A stretch of 59,530 bases of DNA, taken from the NCBI GenBank assembly GCA_012837335.1, contig DURM01000027.1:1-59530 (forward strand). The letters run 5' to 3'. The notes under the pieces are model-generated. The model was not told the origin of the DNA. It saw only the letters and a program-made list of their open reading frames with translations, and did not search any database. The first letter of the stretch is position 1, and every line of letters starts with the position of its first letter. The translations under genes were made by a program, and so were the position numbers. Source of the DNA: Bacillota bacterium. Its GTDB lineage: Bacteria > Bacillota > Limnochordia > Darwinibacteriales > DTU012. Positions 26,287 to 34,156 of the stretch are shown here, piece after piece.

Positions 26287-28704
26287 CTACTCCTTTCGAC
26301 AAATTGCCCGATAGGGACAGAAACTGCAGACCCGATCGTTCACCGGCGCAACCGGAAAATATCCGCTGAGAATTTGCTCTAAGTACTTGCGCAGAGTCTT
26401 TTTAAACTCTTCGACCAGCTGATCCCATTCATCATCGGGAGTGATTCCCGAGTTGCGCCTAGTCAATCCCAATTTACGGTGGGTGCTGTCCCGCCACAGT
26501 CCTGTCCGAGAGCCAGTACGAATACTGTAGAAAGCGATGCCGTGGGCTTGTCCAGCAACCAATTCACCAGATGCCAGCAGGTAAACCTGAAGCTGGAGGT
26601 TTTCGCCTTTGATCACATCACGAACCGTAGGATTGGCACCTGTTTTGTAGTCATAAATTACAAAACCGCCGTCAGCATTGACATCAATGCGGTCAACAAT
26701 TCCATTCAGCTTAATACTGCCAAAATCTGTAGTAATTATCAAATCAGAAAAGCGTTTTTCCAGATGAGTTGGGTAATAACCAGTCGATTCCACCAGCTCC
26801 ACATCTTTTCTGTTAAAAGCAGTTACCATATCCAGGATCCGCCGCGTTAACGGCTGGTTGGCAGCTTTGAACTGTTCAGCCAGAATCTCGTCAATCGGGA
26901 TCTGCCCTTTCTTTTCCCAATAAATCCGCAGCGTTTCGTGGATCAGATTCCCCTCTTCCAGCGGGGTTATTTCATCGCTCAGCATTTCCTCTTCTTCCAA
27001 ACTATAAAGCTCACTGCAGAGAAAGCGGAACGGACAGCTGGCATAAATATTAAGCCTGGATACCGAAAGCGATTGATGCTTGTATTTGGCAGCAATATGA
27101 TTCAGTATTTCAGAATCAGTAAGCATGCCGCTGCCCAAGCAAATGCTCTTGGGAGCCGGCAGAACAGCCTGGCTGTCGATATGGACAAACTGCTCCGGAA
27201 ACACTTGAGAAGCGATGTTCATTCGAGCAGTGTGGTCTTCCTCTGAAAACGAAAGCTGCAGGTTCTCAGTGGATCGAAGCAGATGCTGATAAAGCTCCAA
27301 ATCGCGGCTGGGCAGAGTCTGCCGGCTCAGCCAGTCCCGCTTAGGGGGTCTGGGAAAATTGGACTCGGTGATTCCAACCAAAAACAAGGTATGGTATCCC
27401 ATCCCGACAGCCTGCGCTAAAGAGCTGACCATAATCTTCTGCAGAAAACTGCGGGGCTGCGGCAGAGCATAGCCTTGGGCGGCGCTGGTCCACATTTGGA
27501 TAAACTGGGCTAGATTTACCGGCTGCTTAATCAAAGCTAAATCGGCCCCGATCTGCTGCAGTCCATGGTAGGACTGATGGAGCACAGCCCACTGCTGATG
27601 GTCAAGGGCGGGCCACTTATGCAGGGGAAAATGGACAAATACCTGTTCAAGACGCTGGAGATAATGTCGAACGGGATAGGAACCCGCTCCGGTCTTGAGC
27701 GATTCTAAAATCTGAAATACCTGCTGCCAGCCGGAGTATTCCTGTAGATATGCCTGCCACTGCTGTTTGGAGCGCAGGTTAGGTGGAGCCAGCTTCAGCG
27801 CCCGATGTTCCTGCTGATCAAGGGCAAAAGGAAGACCCCATCCCGGCGCTGTCAGCTGTTCCAAATCAGATTTCATCCAAACCGGCTGCATCAGCCGCAG
27901 CAGTGCCTGAACAGCTTTTCCCATAGGTGTATCGGCAAGCGCCACTGCCGGACGCTGCCAGGGAACTTTATACTCCTCAAAAATCGGAATGATCACCGCC
28001 AGGTAGGTTTCCAAGTCCGGCGAGATGACCGCTATTCTCTCTGGCTCCACTCCCTGCCTTAACAGCTCAACAATTGACTCAGCAATGTGCTCAATCTCCT
28101 CCACCGGTTTTCTAGCTGCCACAGCAGAAACTGCCGCTTCACTCGCGCTAAACTGGCAGTGATTCACTTTTTTACCTCGGCACACCGTCTCAATCAGGCG
28201 CTGTTCCAGCTTTGTCAGCTCACCCAAATAGTACAGATCAATCTGATCCACTTCCTGGTTCAAGCTGGACTGAGGCCAGTACTTCACTGCCTCCTCAAGC
28301 TGCTGCGCTTGATCCAAGACACCTAGAGCAGCCAACTTCTCACGATACAACGTGAACAGCAGGATCAGCTCACTTTGTTCACGCTCAGTAAACATATCCA
28401 TGCTGACCTCACCCGAACTGTACCGATAAAACAACCTGTGTAAATCAGCAATAAAACCGGGAAAATTAACCATACCCACAAAATACTCGAGCATGCTTTC
28501 GGCCTCCCAGACCGCTTCCCACACAGCGATTTGCTCCAAAAATAGGCTGTCGCGGTAGGGATGGCCCTGCTCTTTTAACAGGTGGGCAACAAGCTCCTTA
28601 ATAGAAAATGGCAGCAAATCGCTGTGCGCATGCAGAGCGGATTGGCGCCATTTTCTTGATAACTGCTGATGTGGAACAAGCGATAAAACTGCCACCGTCT
28701 TCAC
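26287..28704 (-). CDS. addB: ATP-dependent nuclease subunit B (AddB/RexB-like, short)
   Basis: AddB is the second nuclease subunit of AddAB and scans for Chi. The product is about 805 residues against ~1160 in B. subtilis. It has YASCPFRFLCSELYSL and the final CSFCPYRAIC, which make the AddB-type Cys staple, and a PD-(D/E)XK core (LEEGNLIHETLRIYW, GGFVIYDYKTGANP). The N-terminus begins directly with VAVLSLVPHQQ, equivalent to the strand after Walker A, so no GxGKT loop is encoded. GTG 28704 overlaps the stop of the upstream HAD gene (GTGA); a TTG 21 bp earlier or a GTG 9 bp later are alternatives. Confidence 0.88.
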   Translation of the reverse strand: MKTVAVLSLVPHQQLSRKWRQSALHAHSDLLPFSIKELVAHLLKEQGHPYRDSLFLEQIAVWEAVWEAESMLEYFVGMVNFPGFIADLHRLFYRYSSGEVSMDMFTEREQSELILLFTLYREKLAALGVLDQAQQLEEAVKYWPQSSLNQEVDQIDLYYLGELTKLEQRLIETVCRGKKVNHCQFSASEAAVSAVAARKPVEEIEHIAESIVELLRQGVEPERIAVISPDLETYLAVIIPIFEEYKVPWQRPAVALADTPMGKAVQALLRLMQPVWMKSDLEQLTAPGWGLPFALDQQEHRALKLAPPNLRSKQQWQAYLQEYSGWQQVFQILESLKTGAGSYPVRHYLQRLEQVFVHFPLHKWPALDHQQWAVLHQSYHGLQQIGADLALIKQPVNLAQFIQMWTSAAQGYALPQPRSFLQKIMVSSLAQAVGMGYHTLFLVGITESNFPRPPKRDWLSRQTLPSRDLELYQHLLRSTENLQLSFSEEDHTARMNIASQVFPEQFVHIDSQAVLPAPKSICLGSGMLTDSEILNHIAAKYKHQSLSVSRLNIYASCPFRFLCSELYSLEEEEMLSDEITPLEEGNLIHETLRIYWEKKGQIPIDEILAEQFKAANQPLTRRILDMVTAFNRKDVELVESTGYYPTHLEKRFSDLIITTDFGSIKLNGIVDRIDVNADGGFVIYDYKTGANPTVRDVIKGENLQLQVYLLASGELVAGQAHGIAFYSIRTGSRTGLWRDSTHRKLGLTRRNSGITPDDEWDQLVEEFKKTLRKYLEQILSGYFPVAPVNDRVCSFCPYRAICRKE

Positions 28705-29534
28705 TCCATTTCTCTTGGCAGACAAAACTGCTGCAGAACATGGGCAACCCCATCTTCATCATTTGTCGGTGCAATATAATCAGCTGCCTGCTTAACCGGT
28801 ACTGGGGCATTACCCATGGCAGCGCCAAGCCCGGCAGCTTCAATTAAAGCAAGATCATTATAATCATCACCAATTGCTAAAACACGGCTGAAATCTAAAT
28901 CAAGCTGCTTGAGGATGTACTCAACTCCCGATTTTTTCGAGCAGTCCCGGCAGATAAAATCTACTCCAATATAGTTATCTGACCGGTAAACAATGAGATT
29001 GGCAGCTGAGCCGTAGCGTTCCTGCCAGTCGTCAAGCAGCGGATTCAGCTGATAATCTTGACCTAATACCGCGATCTTGATGGGATTTGATTTCAAATCA
29101 AGCTTGCTGACAAGCTCAACTTGATCATCGATAAATGTCAGAAATTCCGTTCGATGCTGGGAGAACTGTTCTAACAGCAAACCCATCTCACCCTGATCCT
29201 CACCGCGGTAGACTAAAAACGGGATGCTGAGGTGCAACAGCTCGTCTATTACTTGATTTGCCGCTGACAGCGAAATCCCTTGTTTGGAAACAACTGCGCC
29301 TGATTCCGGGTTCACTACCACAGCTCCATTGTGGGCAACAACGGGTATATCAATCTCTAGAGTTCGGGCCCATGGCAGGGTGCGGCAGATCCGCCGCCCG
29401 GTGGCCAGAGTCACTTTTATTCCCCGAGCTTTAACAGCTGCAATACTGCGTCTAACCGTTACTGGAAGCTCACCGTCTGTAGACAGCATTGTCCCGTCAA
29501 GATCTAGTACCGCTAATTGATACTGCATCTGCAT
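28701..29534 (-). CDS. Cof-type HAD-IIB phosphatase
   Basis: The 277-residue protein has motif I LDLDGTMLSTDGELP, motif II LATGRRICR, a Cof-type cap, and motif III/IV VLAIGDDYNDLALIEAAGLGAAMGNAP, followed by AADYIAPTNDEDGVAHVL. This is the Cof/YidA sugar-phosphate or nucleotide-cofactor phosphatase family; the substrate cannot be predicted. The ATG at 29534 has GGAGGGG 6 nt upstream. It is the first gene of the minus-strand run leading into addB (4-bp overlap) and is divergent from the transaldolase gene. Confidence 0.93.
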   Translation of the reverse strand: MQMQYQLAVLDLDGTMLSTDGELPVTVRRSIAAVKARGIKVTLATGRRICRTLPWARTLEIDIPVVAHNGAVVVNPESGAVVSKQGISLSAANQVIDELLHLSIPFLVYRGEDQGEMGLLLEQFSQHRTEFLTFIDDQVELVSKLDLKSNPIKIAVLGQDYQLNPLLDDWQERYGSAANLIVYRSDNYIGVDFICRDCSKKSGVEYILKQLDLDFSRVLAIGDDYNDLALIEAAGLGAAMGNAPVPVKQAADYIAPTNDEDGVAHVLQQFCLPREME

Positions 29535-29622
29535 TTATATCCCCTCCAGTCCCTCTATTTTACCGTATTTAATGTTAATTTCCTAGTTCCGAAGATTTAA
29601 CTAAAAGCTAACCCAAATCACG

Positions 29623-29651
29623 TTGCCTTTTGTCCCAAATTGTGTGATACT
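29623..29651 (+). promoter_or_regulatory. promoter of the transaldolase-like gene
   Basis: TTGCCT, a 17-bp spacer and GATACT with an extended TG dinucleotide lie about 30 bp before the GTG start. Confidence 0.55.
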
Positions 29652-29682
29652 GTTCACAGGCATGCCAAAGGAGGTTTGCGTC

Positions 29683-30366
29683 GTGATTTATATGTTGGAC
29701 ACGGCAAATGTAAAAGAAATCGAACGGCTTTACGATCTGTATCCCATTGATGGGGTAACTACCAATCCATCGATCATTGCTGCTGAACAGAAGCCGCTCC
29801 GCGCTCAACTGCTGGAAATCCGCAGTGTGATCGGCGAAGATGCAATGCTGCATGTGCAGCCGATCAGCAACAAGGCAGAAGACATCGTTGCCGAAGCTTT
29901 GGAGTATAGGGATCTGGTCAAAGGCAATTTTTATGCAAAGGTACCAGTAACTCCCCAAGGAATTAAAGCAATGCAGATGCTGAAGAACATCGGTATTAGA
30001 GTCACAGCAACAGCTATCTTCACTCAACAGCAGGCACTGATTGCCGCCAAAGCGGGAGCAGATTTTGTTGCTCCATACGTTAACCGCCTTGACAACATCT
30101 CATCAGATGGTATTGGGGTAGTTGCTGACATCATGAAGTTTATCAATGCATATGGATATCCTACCAAGGTACTGGCAGCTAGCTTTAAGAACGTTGAACA
30201 AGTTCACAGAGTAAGTCTCCTCGGTTCCCATTCGGCAACTATTGCTCCGGAACTGTTTGAAGCTCTGCTGTATCACCCGTTAACCGAACGAGCTGTTTGG
30301 GATTTTTACCACGACGGAGTTCCATATTACGATGAGCTTTTAATTGGCGAAGAATCTGCAGAGTAA
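29683..30366 (+). CDS. transaldolase-like / fructose-6-phosphate aldolase family protein
   Basis: The 227-residue protein belongs to the short TalC/FSA family of class I aldolases. It has YMLDTANVKEIERLYDLYPIDGVTTNPSII at the N-terminus, NFYAKVPVTPQGIKAM with the Schiff-base Lys at about 86, VTATAIFTQQQALIAAKAGADFVAPYVNRLDN, and VLAASFKNVEQV. It acts in the pentose phosphate pathway or in fructose-6-phosphate cleavage. GTG 29683 is chosen because AAGGAGG lies 8 nt upstream; the frame is open 20 codons earlier, but that stretch contains the promoter. It is a single-gene unit with its own terminator. Confidence 0.92.
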   Translation: MIYMLDTANVKEIERLYDLYPIDGVTTNPSIIAAEQKPLRAQLLEIRSVIGEDAMLHVQPISNKAEDIVAEALEYRDLVKGNFYAKVPVTPQGIKAMQMLKNIGIRVTATAIFTQQQALIAAKAGADFVAPYVNRLDNISSDGIGVVADIMKFINAYGYPTKVLAASFKNVEQVHRVSLLGSHSATIAPELFEALLYHPLTERAVWDFYHDGVPYYDELLIGEESAE

Positions 30367-30369
30367 TTC

Positions 30370-30404
30370 AAAAACCTCTCATGCTAAGCATCGAGAGGTT
30401 TTTT
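30370..30404. terminator. bidirectional terminator overlapping the rnz stop codon
   Basis: AAAACCTCTC (30371-30380) and GAGAGGTTTT (30393-30402) form the stem, followed by T residues on both strands. The right arm and loop are inside the last codons of rnz. Confidence 0.85.
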
Positions 30405-31316
30405 ATATATCGGAACGCTAAAATGGTCAGAAGCAATCAGGGTGTTGGGAAAAATTCTCTTTGCTTCCCCCTGCAGCTGCTCAGATTCTCTTCGGTAGCG
30501 GGAACTGACATGGGTAAGGATTAACTGGCCAACTTCAGCCCGCTTAGCAACTTCCGCTGCTTGAGCAGTAGTAGCATGAAAATAAGCATAAGCTTTTTCG
30601 CCGGAATCGGCAGCAAAGGTTGCTTCATGAACCAATACATCTGCACCCGCTGCCAAATCCACTGCCGCCTGGCAGTAGCGGCTGTCGCCGATAATTACCA
30701 GTTTTCTCCCCGGCTGAGGCGGTCCGATAAAATCCCGACCCTCAAGAATCTCACCGTTCGGCAGGATAACGGTTTCGCCGTTTTTTAATCTGCCGTAAAT
30801 TGGACCGGAGGGAATATTCAGAGCTTTAAGTTTTTCCACCAGCAGCCTGCCCGGTCGGTCCGGTTCCTCGATCCGGTATCCATACGATGGCAGCACATGC
30901 TCAACTTTGCCCACTTTAATAGTATATACCCCGATCTCCAGTTCCGAGCCATCCTTGATCTCATAAATCTCTAACGGATAGGTAAGATTTGAACCGCTTA
31001 AGCGCAGCGCAGTCATGATAAACTCCCGCAGGCCTTTCGGCCCAAAAACCGCAAGAGGCTGTTCTTGGGCTGTAAACGAGCGGCTGCTGATCAGACCCGG
31101 AAGCCCAAAAATGTGATCTCCGTGCAGATGGGTTATGAAAATATTAGTAATCGTCCGCAGATTATACGGCGAGCGGAGTATCTGATGCTGAGTTCCTTCG
31201 CCGCAGTCAAACAGCCACAGCTCTTGACTCTGCTCATTAGGCCGCAGAATTATCCCGGCAGTATTGCGGTGGAGAGCAGGCCTACCTGCTCCGGTACCGA
31301 GAAAATATAGGTTCAA
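30384..31316 (-). CDS. rnz: ribonuclease Z
   Basis: RNase Z cuts the 3' trailer from tRNA precursors lacking CCA. The 310-residue metallo-beta-lactamase protein opens MNLYFLGTGAGRPALHRNTAGI. It has the zinc motif THLHGDHIFGLPGL, IGDSRYCQAAVDLAAGADVLVHEATF, YFHATTAQAAEVAKRAEVGQLILTHVSSRY and a C-terminal ASDHFSVPIY. Length and motifs match the short bacterial RNase Z. It lies 14 bp downstream of the MutS-like gene. Its stop codon lies within a terminator stem shared with the convergent transaldolase gene. Confidence 0.95.
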   Translation of the reverse strand: MNLYFLGTGAGRPALHRNTAGIILRPNEQSQELWLFDCGEGTQHQILRSPYNLRTITNIFITHLHGDHIFGLPGLISSRSFTAQEQPLAVFGPKGLREFIMTALRLSGSNLTYPLEIYEIKDGSELEIGVYTIKVGKVEHVLPSYGYRIEEPDRPGRLLVEKLKALNIPSGPIYGRLKNGETVILPNGEILEGRDFIGPPQPGRKLVIIGDSRYCQAAVDLAAGADVLVHEATFAADSGEKAYAYFHATTAQAAEVAKRAEVGQLILTHVSSRYRRESEQLQGEAKRIFPNTLIASDHFSVPIYKKPLDA

Positions 31317-31330
31317 AACATCAACCCTTT

Positions 31331-32965
31331 CTAACTTTCCAATTGGCGAATGCTGCGTCTTCTATTTTCTAAAATCTGCTCTAATGTTATCCCGTACTGC
31401 TCTGCGATGCTGCGGGCATAGCTCAAGCCATCAGGTTTAATGCGGCTGATCTTAAAAGTCCGCTCGGCAGACTCTGAATCAACTTCCGCAACTAGAGTGT
31501 CGATCTTTGATTTTAGATTCCCATGGGCATTGAGCTCATCTACTCGCATAGCTAAATCATGAAGATGAGTGGCAAAGATACCCCTGGCGCCAATTAGGGC
31601 CAAGCCTTGCAGCACTTCCCCAGCTATGTATCCTGCCTCAACTGCGCTGGTACTTGAGATCGCTTCATCCATCAGCACCATGCTGTATTCGGAAATCACA
31701 GCCAGAATCTGGCGGAGATTATCGCACTCCTCGCCCAGCCGCCCCTTACCAACAGCAGCACCGGTTGATGGGAAATGAATCAAAAGATTATCAACAGGGC
31801 TCAGTTTCGCCGCACGCGCCGGTACATAAAATCCCAGCTGAAACAGGGCTTGGACGATCCCCACTGCATACGTAACGGCCGTTTTTCCGCCCTGGTTGGC
31901 TCCGGTAAGGATATAAATCATGCCGTCCTCATCGAAGCTAAAATTATTAAATACCATTTGCCGCGCGTTTTCTTTACCCAAACTGACTGCAATATGGGGA
32001 TTATAAATAGCTCTAACGTTAAACTCTTTATCCTCCCGGGGACATACTTCAGGTTTGCACACCGGCATTCCCAAGTTCCGCATTCTTTGGGCAAACTCCA
32101 CCGCACCCAGCAGCAGGCGGATCTCTCTTGCTAAATTGACAAGATAATCAGTATTTTGAGCGAGATACCTTCTGATTAGCGGACGCCAAGTTCTGACAGC
32201 AGAGCGAAAGATAATATCAATCGCATTATTGATAGCTGAATTAAAGGCAGTTGAGCGCTGGTCAGCCCGGTTGTGGCCGTAAGGAACAAGCGGTGTGAGA
32301 CAGCGGAAACCATCATCGGTGCGATCCAGCCGCAGGATTCGGTCAACAATGTCTCCAGAGCGGAAAAACTCGGAATTAACCGCCACCACACCGGCTTCCA
32401 CCGCATTAAGCTGAGCATCCAAATTAACACCGATAGTCACACTCCTGATACTTCTAGTTTGTTCCATCAGTGCCCGGGAGTTGCTCTTTAATTGCTGGTA
32501 TTCTTCGCTGTTATACACTTCTTTAATAATTGCTGACAAACTCTTAAGCCCATCGGATTGCACCGCAGCTGCTTCAACCGCATTATACAATAAATCCACA
32601 CAATCTGTATATAATTCGATTTCGGAGATACTGTACAAACTTGAGGTTACATCCGATGTCCTGCTTTTATCGGCCCTAAGCTGCGCAATTGTTTCAATCT
32701 TGGGCAGAACTTGTTCCAAAGCCTCGCACAGCTTGGGATTATTAATCAAATCTTCTACTACATCGAGACGGTACTGGATTACATCTGCATCAGTGGTTAA
32801 CAGATCAGCAAACTGTTTATGCTCATCCACCCACGGCATGGTCCCCTTCACCGGAATTCTGATCAAACGATCCACACCCAGCTTATGATAAAAAGACAGA
32901 TCTGTTGGGGAATTCCCCTGCTGCTTGGTATATCCTCGGGGATACAGCAAACTAAAGGTATCCAT
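31331..32965 (-). CDS. MutS-family ATPase without mismatch-recognition domain (paralog 1)
   Basis: The 544-residue protein has the MutS C-terminal ABC ATPase: Walker A YILTGANQGGKTAVTYAVG near 355, the ordered segment HFPSTGAAVGKGRLGEECDNLRQIL, Walker B SMVLMDEAISSTSAVEAG, and FATHLHDLAMRVDEL. The preceding ~330 residues are helical, like MutS core/clamp domains. The DNA-mismatch domain I and the MutS2 Smr nuclease tail are absent. It may remodel branched DNA or recombination intermediates, but no member of this short group has a role I can name. Two related genes lie at 40.7-43.8 kb. ATG with GGAGG. Confidence 0.82.
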   Translation of the reverse strand: MDTFSLLYPRGYTKQQGNSPTDLSFYHKLGVDRLIRIPVKGTMPWVDEHKQFADLLTTDADVIQYRLDVVEDLINNPKLCEALEQVLPKIETIAQLRADKSRTSDVTSSLYSISEIELYTDCVDLLYNAVEAAAVQSDGLKSLSAIIKEVYNSEEYQQLKSNSRALMEQTRSIRSVTIGVNLDAQLNAVEAGVVAVNSEFFRSGDIVDRILRLDRTDDGFRCLTPLVPYGHNRADQRSTAFNSAINNAIDIIFRSAVRTWRPLIRRYLAQNTDYLVNLAREIRLLLGAVEFAQRMRNLGMPVCKPEVCPREDKEFNVRAIYNPHIAVSLGKENARQMVFNNFSFDEDGMIYILTGANQGGKTAVTYAVGIVQALFQLGFYVPARAAKLSPVDNLLIHFPSTGAAVGKGRLGEECDNLRQILAVISEYSMVLMDEAISSTSAVEAGYIAGEVLQGLALIGARGIFATHLHDLAMRVDELNAHGNLKSKIDTLVAEVDSESAERTFKISRIKPDGLSYARSIAEQYGITLEQILENRRRSIRQLES

Positions 32966-32987
32966 CTAAATACCTCCATAATAGATT

Positions 32988-33320
32988 TTATAAAATCACA
33001 TCCACCAGATAGTAAAAGCCAAGACGGAGCGGCTTACCCAGCGCAAGGAAGACCAGAACCATAACACTTGCGATTAGATAAAGCATAAAGGTAGAGTAGC
33101 GGTGAGCGCGCCACACCGATGATAGTTCGTATAAAAAGTAAGCTGACATCAAGTACAGCGGAATACTGACATAAACAAACACGTTAAACGAGAAAAAGGC
33201 TGCGATAAACAAGATCGCCAAAACTCTACCCAGCCGCCTAAACAGCCAGCGTCTAGGCGTTAAGATCAAGAGCGGCTGATCTACAACCGCATCCTTGGGA
33301 TTGATATAATACTCGCGCAT
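32988..33320 (-). CDS. small integral membrane protein, three predicted helices
   Basis: The family is not recognised. The 110-residue protein has a polar N-terminus (MREYYINPKDAVVDQP) with a basic stretch RRWLFRRLGR, then hydrophobic segments at about 34-55 (LAILFIAAFFSFNVFVYVSI), 55-70 and 80-95 (FMLYLIASVMVLVFLALG). Positive-inside weighting suggests a cytoplasmic N-terminus. It lies 31 bp after the DUF3298 gene and 22 bp before the MutS-like gene, so it is probably in one transcript. Function unknown. Confidence 0.75.
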   Translation of the reverse strand: MREYYINPKDAVVDQPLLILTPRRWLFRRLGRVLAILFIAAFFSFNVFVYVSIPLYLMSAYFLYELSSVWRAHRYSTFMLYLIASVMVLVFLALGKPLRLGFYYLVDVIL

Positions 33321-33351
33321 AACCTCACCGCCTTACTCTTGACCAAAAACC

Positions 33352-34029
33352 TCAGTCAAACAAATGCCACGGAATTACAAATTCGCAGATACCCGTTGCA
33401 TAAGGAGCGATATCGTACTGCTGATAAAATATCACCAGTCCGGCATCGGTTATGTAAAAATCCTCCTCATTAATAAAAGCTACTGGCAGCTGATCCTGAA
33501 AATACCACTCCGGATTTTCCGCAATCTGCCGATTGATTTCAGCGAGAATTATCTCCAGAGCATTTTCATGGAGAACCACGTCTTCAAGTTTCAGCGGTTT
33601 GTTCGCGTTTAAGTCCAGGTTGATGGACTTCTGCACTGTGCCGCCGTGGGCTCCGCCGGTATACTGATAAAAAAGCCAAATTAATGAGAGCAGCTGATCC
33701 TGGTTGTATTTCATCTCAAACTCCGTAATACATTGATAGGGGAAAAATGGAAAAACCCGCCCGGACTCTTCCCACGCTGCTCTACCTTCAACAGCCATCT
33801 CCTTAATGTACTTGGCAAACTGAAGGTGCTCCAAACGCCAAGAAGTGTTGAGATACTCTTCATACAGCCAATCGCTCAGTCCGTTTACTCGGGGTATGGA
33901 TAGATTAATCGAGACGTCCTCGAAGTCGGCTGTGATAATCTCAGCACCAATACTGGTTACTTCAGCCGAGACAGAGCTTATAGCAAGCAAGCACAACAGA
34001 CATATCACCAAGGCACAGCGTTTAATCAC
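33352..34029 (-). CDS. secreted DUF3298/DUF4163 protein (RsiV-like extracellular domain)
   Basis: The 225-residue protein has a signal peptide (RCALVICLLCLLAISSVSAE) and a mature DUF4163/DUF3298 module: VNGLSDWLYEEYLN, FEMKYNQDQLLSLIWLFYQYTGGAHGGT, LEDVVLHENALEIILAEINRQI, and the closing DIAPYATGICEFVIPWHL. In RsiV-type anti-sigma factors this module binds lysozyme outside the cell. Here there is no cytoplasmic anti-sigma part, so it is a free-standing sensor, inhibitor or enzyme-binding domain; the role is unknown. The start is GTG with AGGAG upstream. Confidence 0.83.
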   Translation of the reverse strand: MIKRCALVICLLCLLAISSVSAEVTSIGAEIITADFEDVSINLSIPRVNGLSDWLYEEYLNTSWRLEHLQFAKYIKEMAVEGRAAWEESGRVFPFFPYQCITEFEMKYNQDQLLSLIWLFYQYTGGAHGGTVQKSINLDLNANKPLKLEDVVLHENALEIILAEINRQIAENPEWYFQDQLPVAFINEEDFYITDAGLVIFYQQYDIAPYATGICEFVIPWHLFD

Positions 34030-34156
34030 GACAGCACGCTCCTATTCTATTATTTCTATTTGAAACCATTCAAGGTTTGAGCGATTTCTTCCTGCCCTTT
34101 TACAAATTACCGTCAATTATCAATTCCAGTTTCCAAAACATATTCTAGCCGCTTGT

